DNA of 64,000 bases from Haloferax sulfurifontis ATCC BAA-897 (lineage in GTDB: Archaea; Halobacteriota; Halobacteria; Halobacteriales; Haloferacaceae). The DNA lies in contig NZ_AOLM01000003.1 in the NCBI RefSeq assembly GCF_000337835.1, positions 124,001 to 188,000 on the forward strand. The letters are read 5' to 3'. Below, in pieces: positions 1-7,540 of this stretch. How positions within the stretch are numbered: position 1 is the first letter of the stretch; every line of letters starts with the position of its first letter. Below the pieces are notes generated by a model. The model ran no database searches and was not told the origin of the DNA. It was given only the letters and a program-made list of their open reading frames with translations. The translations under genes were made by a program, and so were the position numbers.

Positions 1-293
1 CGGACCCGGTCGAAGCCCCACATCTCGCGAACGACGGCGACGACGAGCAGGGCCGGGGCGACGCCGAAAGAGGCCACGTCCGCGAGCGAGTCGAGGTACG
101 GCCCGGCGTCGGTCCCGCCGTAGCGTCGGGCGACGACGCCGTCGAGACCGTCGGCCATCGCGGCGAGGAGGATGACCTTGGCGGCGAGGTGCACGTCGAC
201 CGCGGTTAACACCGCCGCGACGAATCCCAGCGCCGCGTTCCCGGCGGTGACCACGTCGGCGGGGCCCAACCGGCCGACGAATCGGGGTCTCAT
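1..293 (-). CDS. pssA: Archaetidylserine synthase (CDP-alcohol phosphatidyltransferase), partial
   Basis: Partial gene: the start codon is at 293 and the 3' end runs off the left edge; about 97 residues are visible. The CDP-alcohol phosphotransferase signature is clear: DG-x2-AR, then a Gly, then D-x3-D (DGVVAR...GPYLDSLAD), between hydrophobic membrane helices. Enzymes of this family transfer serine onto CDP-archaeol at the membrane. In Haloferax a PssA of this type supplies archaetidylserine for phosphatidylethanolamine-type lipids and for lipid anchoring of archaeosortase substrates (family knowledge). The substrate assignment rests on similarity to that protein and on the neighbourhood, because the fold alone would also fit other CDP-alcohol transferases. 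Confidence 0.75.
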   Translation of the reverse strand, partial: MRPRFVGRLGPADVVTAGNAALGFVAAVLTAVDVHLAAKVILLAAMADGLDGVVARRYGGTDAGPYLDSLADVASFGVAPALLVVAVVREMWGFDRV

Positions 294-459
294 ACCGATG
301 CGATTGCGTACCTTCCCTTTCCCTCTTACGTTCCGTCCGTCGGCGGCCGACGCCGCGTCGCCGCCGCCCGAACCGGACAGAGACGGCGTGTTTCGCTTCG
401 TTCGGCGGTTCGGCGGGCGAACCATGCGACCTTTATCGGTCGCGTCCCGAGGGACGGAC

Positions 460-906
460 ATGCGAGACCACGGGTCTTCGGACGGCGGTCGGACGCGGCG
501 TCGATTCCTCGCGGCGGCCGGTGCGGCGGCGACCGCCGGCCTCGCGGGCTGTGCGACCTTGATGGCTTCGGGCGACGACTTCGATATCGGGATGACCGCC
601 GTCGCGTTCGACCCGCCGACGCTGACCGTCGAGGTCGGCGACGAGGTCGTCTGGCGCAACACGAGCTCGCGCGGGCACACCGTCACCGCCTATGAGGGCG
701 TCCTCCCCGAGGACGCCGCGTTCTTCGCGAGCGGGGGCTACGAGAGCGAGCAGGCCGCCCGCGACGCCTACTCCAACTCCCTCGGCGGCCTCATCGGGAG
801 CGGCGAGACGTACGCCCACACCTTCGACGTGCCGGGCGAGTACGAGTACCTCTGTATCCCCCACGAACAGGCCGGCATGGTCGGCACCATCGTCGTCGAG
901 GAGTAA
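460..906 (+). CDS. Halocyanin-like blue copper lipoprotein, Tat-exported
   Basis: 148 residues. A twin-arginine signal (RRRFL at residues 13-17) leads to a lipobox LAGC with the lipidated Cys at residue 31, so the protein should be Tat-exported and lipid-anchored outside the cell. The mature part is a single plastocyanin domain. The copper ligands are visible as His in GHTV, then Cys, His and Met in the C-terminal YLCIPHEQAGM segment. Halocyanins carry electrons at the outer membrane face, probably to a terminal oxidase. An upstream in-frame extension exists, but a TATA-like CTTTAT at 431 lies about 28 nt before the ATG at 460, which fits leaderless transcription from 460. The partner in electron transfer is unknown. 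Confidence 0.85.
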   Translation: MRDHGSSDGGRTRRRFLAAAGAAATAGLAGCATLMASGDDFDIGMTAVAFDPPTLTVEVGDEVVWRNTSSRGHTVTAYEGVLPEDAAFFASGGYESEQAARDAYSNSLGGLIGSGETYAHTFDVPGEYEYLCIPHEQAGMVGTIVVEE

Positions 907-1034
907 GCTCGGCGCACGGCGTCGAATTCTGAGGGTTAGTTTTTCGCATCCGACCCGAGAGCGACGTGACTCTCGCTCAGCGCGCAGTCGGCGAAAAAGT
1001 CGGGATTCGAAGTCGAGCCGTCGGCGAGACGGGC

Positions 1035-1700
1035 TTACGCTTCGGTCGCTTCGTCCTCGTCGACGTCGACCGCGACGTCGCCTTCGTCGACGCTGACGGC
1101 GGCTTCCTCTTCGGCCTCGACCTCTTCGGGGTGGGCTTCGAGGGAGAACTTCTTGACCTCGACGCGGCGCAGGGGGTAGATGACCTTCGCGTCGCCGTAG
1201 ATGGCCGACGAGAGGCGACCCTCGACGACGCTCTCGGTGAGCGCGTCGTAGGTGTGGCCCGTGATGGCCTCGCGGGTGAGCTCCGTCATGATGCGACGGA
1301 TCTCGTGTTCCTGGCTCCGGTCCGCCTTCTTCGTGGTGAAGGCGACGGGCTGGAGCTGGACGCGGTAGTCGTCCTTGGTGATGGCCGTGACGTTGGCCTC
1401 GATTTTGGACGCGCCGCGGCGGACGAGACTACGGAGGTAGTCTCGGGTGAGCTCCTGCTGGATGAACTCGGTGTAGGCGGCGTCGCTACCGACGTCGGTG
1501 ATCTTGAAGGTGAGCTTGACGTTGTTCGCGCCCTGGTCGTCGTTGAGGTCGCCGAGGGTGGACTCGACGGTGCGACCGTTGATCTTCTCGGGTTCGTCCG
1601 CGAAGGTCGAACCGAGTTCCTTACGGTCGAAATTCTCGGGAGCGATGACGGTGTACCATCGCTTTCCGCGCTTCTGCTTGGAGACGGATCGTTCACTCAT
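1035..1700 (-). CDS. rps3ae: 30S ribosomal protein S3Ae (eS1)
   Basis: 221 residues with the archaeal/eukaryotic S3Ae (eS1) pattern: a basic N-terminus (SVSKQKRGKRWYTVIAP), the conserved central LTRDYLRSLVRRG segment and an acidic tail typical of haloarchaeal ribosomal proteins. eS1 sits on the small-subunit platform near the mRNA exit. Its start overlaps the last 8 nt of pcc1, and it is the last gene of the S15 - RecJ-like - Pcc1 - S3Ae operon read leftward. A T-rich stretch lies just beyond the stop, toward 940. Confidence 0.95.
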   Translation of the reverse strand: MSERSVSKQKRGKRWYTVIAPENFDRKELGSTFADEPEKINGRTVESTLGDLNDDQGANNVKLTFKITDVGSDAAYTEFIQQELTRDYLRSLVRRGASKIEANVTAITKDDYRVQLQPVAFTTKKADRSQEHEIRRIMTELTREAITGHTYDALTESVVEGRLSSAIYGDAKVIYPLRRVEVKKFSLEAHPEEVEAEEEAAVSVDEGDVAVDVDEDEATEA

Positions 1701-1935
1701 GGTTAGTGTCTATGTGCGTTCGTGTGGCTTCGATGACGGTCTCGGCGACCGTCACGTTGACGACGTAGTCATCGACCGTGGCGTGCAGGCCGCCGGTCGA
1801 ATCGCGTTCGATTGTGGTGACGAGTTCGTCCCCCTCGAGTCGGCTGTGCATCGACTCCGTGTTGTCCGGTTCGAGCGCGCCGGCGACGATGCCGGGGTCG
1901 TCGTGGGTCGTCCGCAGGGTCGCACGCCGGGTCAT
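1693..1935 (-). CDS. pcc1: KEOPS complex subunit Pcc1
   Basis: 80 residues, the usual size of the small dimerising KEOPS subunit Pcc1. KEOPS (Kae1, Bud32, Cgi121, Pcc1) makes the universal N6-threonylcarbamoyl-adenosine at tRNA position 37. The sequence shows the expected pattern of two strands and two helices (RATLRT...ARIVAGAL-like start, then a central TTIERDS strand and a VNVTVAETVIEAT region). It is translationally coupled: its ATG overlaps the upstream RecJ-like stop as ATGA, and its own end overlaps the S3Ae start. Coupling of pcc1 to ribosomal protein genes is common in haloarchaea. Confidence 0.85.
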   Translation of the reverse strand: MTRRATLRTTHDDPGIVAGALEPDNTESMHSRLEGDELVTTIERDSTGGLHATVDDYVVNVTVAETVIEATRTHIDTNHE

Positions 1936-3053
1936 CGGCGCACCTCCCTGACGGCCGCGACGACGTCGCTCGGCTCCGCCGCGGAGTCGAACGTCATCGT
2001 CGCTTCCGACGGCGACCCGGTCGCGGACGCGTCCGGCAGGTCGCTCGCGGCCGCGGCGAGGTCCTCGTCGAGTCCGGCAGGGCCGGTCGAGACGAGGGCC
2101 GCGGCACCGACGCCGACCGCGAGAACGGTCGGCTCGGGCGAGCGGAAGTCGCGGGCGAGCCTCGCCACCGTGGCGAGTCGCCCCGGCGACGACAGGTCAC
2201 AGGAGAGCGCGTAGAGGCGCTCGTAGCGGCCCGTCGTCGCCTCGCGGAGCGCGGCGTGGGTCGCCTGCGCGTGGTCGCGCCACGCGTCGAGCGCGGCGTC
2301 CCGAACGTCGTGTCCGAGCGCCAGCGCGACGGCGGTCCCGGGCGACTCCCGGACGGTCGCGTCGAGCACGTCGGCGAAGCCGCCGACGGTTTCGAACGGT
2401 CCGTTCGGGGTCGTCTCCGGCCCTAACGCGCGTTCGACGGCGGTCGCCGCGCGAGCGGTCGCCTCGCCGCCCGTCGCGTCGATGGCGACGAGGGACGCGA
2501 CGCGCCTGCGAGCGTCCGCGTCGAGTTCGGCCGGGAGCGACAGTTCGGCGAGCGTCGCCTGCGCGCGCTCCCTGTCGGCCGAAAACGGCGCGTGGACGAG
2601 CGTCGAGTGCGCCAGCCCGTCTGCGAGGTCACCCGTGGGGACGGCCACGCCGGGTCCGGCTTCGACGCCCGCGTCGGCCGCGGCGCCCGCGAGTTCGGTG
2701 TCGTCGTCCGGCGTCTCGCCGGCGGCGTGGAAGCCGGCCAGCGCGACCACCGGGTCGGGGTCGACGCCGAGTTCGCGGACGACCGAAACGGCGTCGGTCG
2801 GGTCGAGTTCGAGGTCCGCATCGGCGTCCGACAGCCCGATGACCGCCACAACGTCGTCGTTTGCGACAGTGTCCGGGTCGTCGGTCGCGCGGATGCGGAA
2901 GGGGACGTCGAGTGTCCTGAGCGCCCGTCCGACGACACCGGCGGCCGCGACGGCGGCGCCGCTCCCGTGGACGCGGAGACGAACGAACGTCGCCTCGCGT
3001 AGGGTCGCGGCGGCGTCGGCGGCGGGTGTCTGTTCGGCGGGGCTCACGGACAT
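1932..3053 (-). CDS. RecJ/GAN/Cdc45-like DHH-fold protein, probably nuclease-inactive
   Basis: 373 residues. Position between S15 and Pcc1/S3Ae is the conserved place for the archaeal RecJ/Cdc45 family, which acts in replication with GINS and MCM or as a single-strand exonuclease. The N-terminal fold resembles DHH proteins (VRLRVHGSGAAVAAAGVVG at the usual DxDG position, then VVAVIGLSDAD), but the metal-binding Asp residues of motif I and the DHH triad itself are not visible. A non-catalytic, Cdc45-like structural role in the replisome is therefore more likely than nuclease activity (inference). Haloarchaeal genomes annotate such genes as recJ paralogues. ATGA overlap couples it to pcc1. Confidence 0.7.
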   Translation of the reverse strand: MSVSPAEQTPAADAAATLREATFVRLRVHGSGAAVAAAGVVGRALRTLDVPFRIRATDDPDTVANDDVVAVIGLSDADADLELDPTDAVSVVRELGVDPDPVVALAGFHAAGETPDDDTELAGAAADAGVEAGPGVAVPTGDLADGLAHSTLVHAPFSADRERAQATLAELSLPAELDADARRRVASLVAIDATGGEATARAATAVERALGPETTPNGPFETVGGFADVLDATVRESPGTAVALALGHDVRDAALDAWRDHAQATHAALREATTGRYERLYALSCDLSSPGRLATVARLARDFRSPEPTVLAVGVGAAALVSTGPAGLDEDLAAAASDLPDASATGSPSEATMTFDSAAEPSDVVAAVREVRR

Positions 3054-3057
3054 TCAG

Positions 3058-3525
3058 TTACTCTTCGAGGAGTTCGACAGCGACGTCGTAGCTGTAGGTG
3101 AAGTCGTCGTCGAGCTTGTCGCCGCGGTAGTACGAGACGAGGCGGCGAATCTTCGACTCCGTGTTCTGGAGCGCGCGACGGTTGGACTTGTCCTGCTGGT
3201 TCTCCTCCATGTGCTCGCGGAGGCGGACGGCGCGCTCCATGAGGTTGCGGAGGTCCTCGGGGAGGTCGCCTGCGGCGTCGTTCTCCTCGAGGATGGTGGT
3301 GACCTTCTTGCCCGTGGCGAGCTTGACGTCGGGGACGGGAACGCCCTTGACGCCTTCGTCGCGCAGGGACAGGCCGATCTGGCTCGGGTCCTTGCCCTGT
3401 TCTGCAAGTTCGACGACGCGGGCTTCGATGTCAGCCGCGTCGACGTCGCTCCACTCCGGTGCTTCGTCTGCCACCGGCTTGTCCGAGCTGGACGAGCCAC
3501 GGCGGCGGGTGTGCATTCGTGCCAT
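3058..3525 (-). CDS. rps15: 30S ribosomal protein S15 (uS15)
   Basis: 155 residues, the long archaeal form of S15. It starts MARMHTRRRG and carries the N-terminal S13/S15 extension (QIGLSLRDEGVKGVPVPDVK), then the S15 core with HMEENQQDKSNRRALQNTESKIRRLVSYYR, the helix that contacts 16S rRNA helix 22. The start at 3525 is chosen over a longer frame because the MARMHTRR start is characteristic of archaeal S15. It is the first gene of the leftward operon with RecJ-like, Pcc1 and S3Ae. The intergenic region up to the tRNA at 3759 holds its promoter. Confidence 0.95.
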   Translation of the reverse strand: MARMHTRRRGSSSSDKPVADEAPEWSDVDAADIEARVVELAEQGKDPSQIGLSLRDEGVKGVPVPDVKLATGKKVTTILEENDAAGDLPEDLRNLMERAVRLREHMEENQQDKSNRRALQNTESKIRRLVSYYRGDKLDDDFTYSYDVAVELLEE

Positions 3526-3758
3526 TGTTGCGGGTTGGAACCGCACTGACCGCAGAAACGAGTACCCCGCAGTCGTATCACCGACTACCGGGGCACTACC
3601 GCAATCCCAAGCCCAAACTGGGCGAGTCAGATTTGCGGCCGTGCTGGATTCCCATCGGGTTGTCCACGCGCGCCGGGTTAAACCGTTTCGACTCGGTCCC
3701 GACTCGACCCGGTCGGAATCGAAGGGCTTCTAAACGGGCGACGGCTATCGGAAGTTGC

Positions 3759-3830
3759 GGGCTCGTAGATCAGGGGTAGATCACTCCCTTGGCATGGGAG
3801 AGGCCCCGGGTTCAAATCCCGGCGAGTCCA
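3759..3830 (+). tRNA. tRNA-Ala (anticodon GGC)
   Basis: 72 nt cloverleaf. The acceptor stem GGGCTCG pairs with CGAGTCC and contains the alanine identity pair G3:U70, with discriminator A73. The anticodon stem CTCCC/GGGAG holds the loop TTGGCAT, so the anticodon is GGC. The T-arm is GGGTTCAAATCCC. CCA is not encoded. A TATA-like CTTCTAAACG lies about 30 nt upstream. The gene is duplicated at 4609, and fragments of its 3' end recur downstream. Confidence 0.97.
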
Positions 3831-4243
3831 CTAATCTCTCTCTGGACTTCCGACGAGCGGAGCGAGTCGCGAGGCCAGAGTAAATTAGTCCTGTTCGAGA
3901 CGGGATTTGAGCAGCGAGCAAATCTTCGATTTGCGAGTGAGTTCAAATCCCGGCGAGTCCACTCACTTCCTTCCGTCGCTTCGCTCAGTCAGTCGTTCGT
4001 GGACTCGCCGACGTCCCACTCGCTTCGTCTGCGGGCGACCCGCGAGTCGCCCGCATGGCATACGAGACGGCAACGCCGTCTCGCTCTGCTCGCGGGACTC
4101 CCGGCGAGTCCATTTCTGAACGAAGTGAAGAACTGAGAATGAGCGCTCGGTTCGTCTACAGGCAACTCATTCGTCCGGCAACCGCGTTCGAGCAGTCGCG
4201 ACAAACACGCCGATTCGACACGCTGTCGAGCGCGTCTGCGACC
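3831..4243. other. Gene-free interval filled with tRNA-derived fragments and short palindromes
   Basis: No convincing coding frame. It holds the 3' trailer of the first tRNA-Ala, the fragment unit at 3941-4015, a 13-nt acceptor-end fragment at 4100-4112 followed by CTGAACGAAGTGAAGAA, and several short palindromes such as GCAAATCTTCGATTTGC near 3918. No integrase or transposase gene is nearby. Confidence 0.7.
3941..4015 (+). repeat. tRNA-Ala 3'-end fragment followed by an inverted acceptor-end copy (unit 1)
   Basis: 3941-3961 repeats the last 21 nt of tRNA-Ala without the rest of the gene. From 3951 the acceptor end CGGCGAGTCCAC is repeated inverted at 3999-4010, giving 12-bp perfect inverted ends around a 36-nt spacer. 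The whole stretch recurs at 4796-4870 with only two visible substitutions. It could be a strong terminator-like hairpin, a relic of site-specific integration, or a small non-autonomous element. Confidence 0.8.
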
Positions 4244-4456
4244 TCACCCCTCGTCTTCGAACACGCTCATGTCTTTCGCCGCGAGGTCGGTCACGTGCTT
4301 GACGATTTCGGGGTCGACCTGCGCGACGTCGTCGCCGTCGTGGACCTGTTCGTTGTGGCGCTCGATGGCGTCCGCGACCTCGGAAAGCGGAACGCGAGTG
4401 GTCGTGTCGCAGGTCTCGCACACCACTGGGACTTCGGGGGCGTCGTCGTCAGTCAT
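4244..4456 (-). CDS. Small C2H2-type zinc-finger-like protein
   Basis: 70 residues, acidic. A zinc-finger pattern C-x2-C-x17-H-x4-H is visible (CETC, then H and H in RHNEQVH), which would suit a single zinc site. It lies alone between the two tRNA-Ala copies, on the opposite strand. Haloarchaea encode many such small CxxC proteins; some affect biofilm and motility, but no function can be assigned here. The start at 4456 (ATG, MTDDDAP) is preferred because the upstream extension is basic and of low complexity, unlike the acidic body. Confidence 0.65.
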   Translation of the reverse strand: MTDDDAPEVPVVCETCDTTTRVPLSEVADAIERHNEQVHDGDDVAQVDPEIVKHVTDLAAKDMSVFEDEG

Positions 4457-4608
4457 ACCGAGTCGTTCCGTCAGCGACGGAAAAAACGAGTCGGTTCGTC
4501 GCCAGGAGCGCCGAGTTCGGGTGTGTGGGACGCACGCGATCACTCCACAGCCGTCGAACGATTCGAAGCCCTTATTTATCCGACCGGGGAATGGATGATT
4601 GCGTTTGA

Positions 4609-4680
4609 GGGCTCGTAGATCAGGGGTAGATCACTCCCTTGGCATGGGAGAGGCCCCGGGTTCAAATCCCGGCGAGTCCA
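4609..4680 (+). tRNA. tRNA-Ala (anticodon GGC), second copy
   Basis: Identical over its 72 nt to the copy at 3759-3830, including the G3:U70 pair, anticodon GGC and T-arm. A good TATA-like box (CTTATTTATC at 4571-4580) sits about 30 nt upstream. Upstream sequences differ between the two copies, so each has its own promoter. Downstream the acceptor end recurs several times. Confidence 0.97.
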
Positions 4681-4806
4681 TTTCTGAACGAAGTGAAGAA
4701 ATGACGAGCCGAGCGCTCGCCGTAGCGAGCGCGTGGATTTGAAGCCCTGGAAGTCGCGTGGAGCGAACAGCGTGAGCGAGCACGTCTTCCTCCGGGTTCA
4801 AATCCC
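4668..4806 (+). repeat. Imperfect direct repeat of about 140 bp, copy A
   Basis: Begins inside the tRNA-Ala 3' end (CCCGGCGAGTCCA) and ends in another tRNA-Ala T-arm fragment (25 nt of tRNA 3' end at 4792-4816). Copy B is at 4894-5033. Between the tRNA-like ends lie conserved blocks such as GAGCGCTCGCCGTAGCGAGCG and GGAGCGAACAGCGTGAGCG, which are short palindromes. No coding frame is evident. Confidence 0.8.
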
Positions 4807-4870
4807 GGCGAGTCCACTCATTTCCTTCCGTCGCTTCGCTCCGTCAGTCGTTCGTGGACTCGCCGACGTC
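4796..4870 (+). repeat. tRNA-Ala 3'-end fragment followed by an inverted acceptor-end copy (unit 2)
   Basis: Second copy of the unit at 3941-4015. Inverted ends are at 4806-4817 and 4854-4865 (12 bp, perfect). The 36-nt spacer differs from unit 1 at two positions only, so the two units were copied together or kept alike by conversion. Confidence 0.8.
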
Positions 4871-4893
4871 ACGTTCGTTTTACTCACGTGACT

Positions 4894-5033
4894 CCCGGCG
4901 AGTCCATCTCTGAACGAAGTGAAAAGATGTCAAGCCGAGCGCTCGCCGTAGCGAGCGCGTGGATTTGAAGCCCTGGAAGTCGCGCGGAGCGAACAGCGTG
5001 AGCGAGCACGTCTTCCTCCGGGTTCAAATCCCG
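4894..5033 (+). repeat. Imperfect direct repeat of about 140 bp, copy B
   Basis: Starts with a 13-nt tRNA-Ala acceptor-end fragment (4894-4906) and ends with a T-arm fragment (5018-5033), matching copy A at 4668-4806 with a few substitutions and one indel. A further degenerate acceptor end, with one mismatch, follows at 5077-5089. Confidence 0.8.
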
Positions 5034-5194
5034 TGAACTCCGTTCACGACCGTCGCAAACCTCCGGTTTGCTCAGTCCCGTCGAGTCCACTGTTCTGCTT
5101 GACGGTCGCGTGAACACGCCTCTCGAACGATTCTACTTACCAGATTGTCAGGTACCCCGCGACGTTTTGTCCCCGCATCGCCTTCAGTCAGGTA

Positions 5195-6709
5195 ATGAGC
5201 GGTCGCCCCCGAGTCCCACTACTCTATCGCGTCGTCAGAGACCGGACGGCGCAGACCTCGCCGATTGCGGTGGTGCTTCTGTTAGCGGTCACGGTCGCCG
5301 GAACGACCGCCGTCGTCGCCCTCGGCGGCGTCGCCCTCGACGAGACGAAACAGGCGTCCCAACTGACGCGCGCCGAGCACTCGATGACGCTTTTCGACTC
5401 GCGGGTCGCCATCTCCGCGCTCGGCGAGGGCGAAACGCAGTACGTCGACCTCAGCGGCACCGGCGGCGGTGCCTACGTCGTCGACGACGACAGCGGCTGG
5501 CTGAGCATCACGCACAAGAACTACACCGACGACGGCGACGACCAAGAGCTCTACAACGAGTCGCTCGGGACCGTCGAGTACCGCAACGGCGACGCCCGCA
5601 TCGCCTACGAGGGCGGCGGCGTCTGGCGCACGCAGGACGGGGGGACGACGATGGTCTCGCCGCCGGAGTTCCACTACCGCGGTGCGACGCTGACGCTTCC
5701 GGTCGTCCGCGTCGCCGGCGACGGGTCGTCGTCGGGCGACGTGTCCGCGAGGGTCGCGGCGACCGAGCGCGCCCATCGCATCTATCCGAACCAGACGGCG
5801 CGTTACGACGACCTACCGACGGCCAGCTACGACAACCCGGTCAGTAACGGGACGATCGTTGTGACGGTCCACAGCGACCACTACCGAGGGTGGGCAGGGT
5901 TCTTCGAGTCGCGGAGCGAGGGCACCGTCACGGTCGACGACGCCAACCAGACCGCGAGCGTGGAACTGGAGACGCTCGGTCTCGTCGGCGAGTTCCAGAT
6001 GCCGAACGAGGGAACCTCGGTCGACGTGCGCGGGATGGCCGGGAACCACAACGTCTCGACGTTCACCCTCACGCTCTCGAACGACCAGCACCTCCAGAAC
6101 ATGGAGTGGGGGATGTACTACGACGGCGACCAGCGCGACCTCGAACTCCACGTGCAGGCCGACGACAAGTGTAGCGGCGATAGCTACGACGGCACGTTCG
6201 ACCTGACGCTCTACTACGCCACCGAGGACGGCAAGTACCACGGCTGGCAGGCGACCGACCTCGACCCCGACACGAGCGACGCGGTGAGCATCGACTGCTC
6301 GTCGAGCAACCCCGAAATCAGCGTCGACTTCACCAGTTCGCAGACGATGACCTACGGCGACATCCAGTCGGACAAGGGCTTCGGCAACCAGAACAAATGG
6401 CAGTTCGCCCCCGAAATCACGGACGGCGAGGCCTACGACAGCGTCACCTTCGACGAGCACGCCGCCGACAGCGGCCAGACGTTCTCGAAGGCCGCTGGGG
6501 ACACCGCCCAGATGGAGTTCGTCGTCAACCACTACTTCTCGCTCGCCGCGCCGCAGTTCGAACTGACCGTCACGGACGGGCCGGGCAACAGCCAGAGCGT
6601 CGACGAGTCGGGGTCGCGCGGCGAACTCGACTACGACCAGGCCGAAGGCGGCCAGTTCATCACCTTCCTACACGTCACGGAAAACGAGGTCGAAGTCGAG
6701 GTCGAGTGA
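5195..6709 (+). CDS. Large pilin-like secreted protein (DUF7289-like N-terminus)
   Basis: 504 residues. A short basic N-terminus (VVRDRTAQTSPIAVV) precedes one hydrophobic segment at about residues 18-45, the usual type IV pilin-like class III signal of haloarchaea. The remaining 450 residues are acidic, Thr/Ser/Asn-rich and carry several N-x-S/T sites, consistent with an extracellular domain. It is far longer than a typical pilin. It runs convergent to the pilus-assembly operon at 6770-15491, whose small subunits have similar N-termini, so it may be a substrate or tip subunit of that machine. The DUF label is from memory and unverified. Confidence 0.6.
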   Translation: MSGRPRVPLLYRVVRDRTAQTSPIAVVLLLAVTVAGTTAVVALGGVALDETKQASQLTRAEHSMTLFDSRVAISALGEGETQYVDLSGTGGGAYVVDDDSGWLSITHKNYTDDGDDQELYNESLGTVEYRNGDARIAYEGGGVWRTQDGGTTMVSPPEFHYRGATLTLPVVRVAGDGSSSGDVSARVAATERAHRIYPNQTARYDDLPTASYDNPVSNGTIVVTVHSDHYRGWAGFFESRSEGTVTVDDANQTASVELETLGLVGEFQMPNEGTSVDVRGMAGNHNVSTFTLTLSNDQHLQNMEWGMYYDGDQRDLELHVQADDKCSGDSYDGTFDLTLYYATEDGKYHGWQATDLDPDTSDAVSIDCSSSNPEISVDFTSSQTMTYGDIQSDKGFGNQNKWQFAPEITDGEAYDSVTFDEHAADSGQTFSKAAGDTAQMEFVVNHYFSLAAPQFELTVTDGPGNSQSVDESGSRGELDYDQAEGGQFITFLHVTENEVEVEVE

Positions 6710-6769
6710 GCGAGTCCGCCCGCCCACTCCCGACCAGACAGTCACGGTCGGAGCCGGTTTTGGTTCGGC

Positions 6770-7540
6770 TCAGTCGGCGAACGTCATATCGACCGATGTC
6801 GAGACGACGTGGACGCGCGCCGTCCCGTTGACGTGACACGAGACGCTCGGGTAGGCGTCCGGCGGCTCAACCACATCGCCGCAGGTCACGTCGGGGCGGC
6901 TCGATAGCTCTCGCTCCCAGAGCGCCGCACGGGGGGAGCGAACGGTCAGGTTCACGTCGTACGGCCCATCGGTCCGCGCGGCCAACACGTCGCTCGCGGC
7001 CTTGTCGGCGCGGATGAGGAACGTCCCCGACCCGCCGACGGAGGTCGTCGCCCCCTCGTCGGGCCGCGTCACGAACGCCGGAATCAACACCCGCTCGTCG
7101 GTGAGCACCAGCGACGGTCGCCGGACGAACGTCCCGCTGTCGCCCCGCGTTCTGAACAGCGCGTCGAACGCGTAGACGACTCGCTCGTCGCTGGAATCCG
7201 CCTCGTAGACGATTGGCGACACCTCGTAGGTGTTGGTGAAGACGACCGACGAACCCCCCGACCGCTCTCCGGAGACGACGAACTCGACGGGTCGGTCGAG
7301 CGTCAGGCTGGCGTCCTGAAGCTTCACCTCGGTCGCCCGACTCGGCGCGCCGCGGTCGGCGATGTCCTCCATGTTGTCGCCGAGGATGTCCAGCGCGCGC
7401 TCGGCGTTGTTGACGCGCTCGACGTCGCGGGCGTCTTGGAGGCCGGTCATCCCGACGGCGGTGACGAGACCGACCATCGAGAGGACGATGGCGAAGACGA
7501 AGACGAACCCGAGCGTGTCGCTCACGGCGCGGTCGCTCAC
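6770..7540 (-). CDS. Pilin-like protein of pilus operon (DUF7289-like)
   Basis: 256 residues from a GTG start at 7540 that overlaps the upstream stop as GTGA. The N-terminus DRAVSDTLGFVFVFAIVL is a class III signal-like stretch with one hydrophobic helix, followed by LQDARDVERVNNAERALDIL, a helix seen in many haloarchaeal pilin-like proteins. The rest is a beta-rich extracellular domain with two Cys near the end that could form a disulfide. It is the last gene of the seven-gene pilB-pilC operon. Its role is probably as a minor pilin. The DUF number is from memory. Confidence 0.6.
   Translation of the reverse strand: MSDRAVSDTLGFVFVFAIVLSMVGLVTAVGMTGLQDARDVERVNNAERALDILGDNMEDIADRGAPSRATEVKLQDASLTLDRPVEFVVSGERSGGSSVVFTNTYEVSPIVYEADSSDERVVYAFDALFRTRGDSGTFVRRPSLVLTDERVLIPAFVTRPDEGATTSVGGSGTFLIRADKAASDVLAARTDGPYDVNLTVRSPRAALWERELSSRPDVTCGDVVEPPDAYPSVSCHVNGTARVHVVSTSVDMTFAD

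Noticed and set aside
433-864. Long open frames opposite real genes throughout the window
   Set aside because: High GC content opens many frames on the opposite strand; these are Arg/Pro-rich or lack haloarchaeal acidity and overlap well-supported genes.
3759-5089. Provirus or integrative plasmid at the tRNA-Ala locus
   Set aside because: No integrase, replication or capsid gene lies between the tRNA fragments; only the repeats themselves remain.
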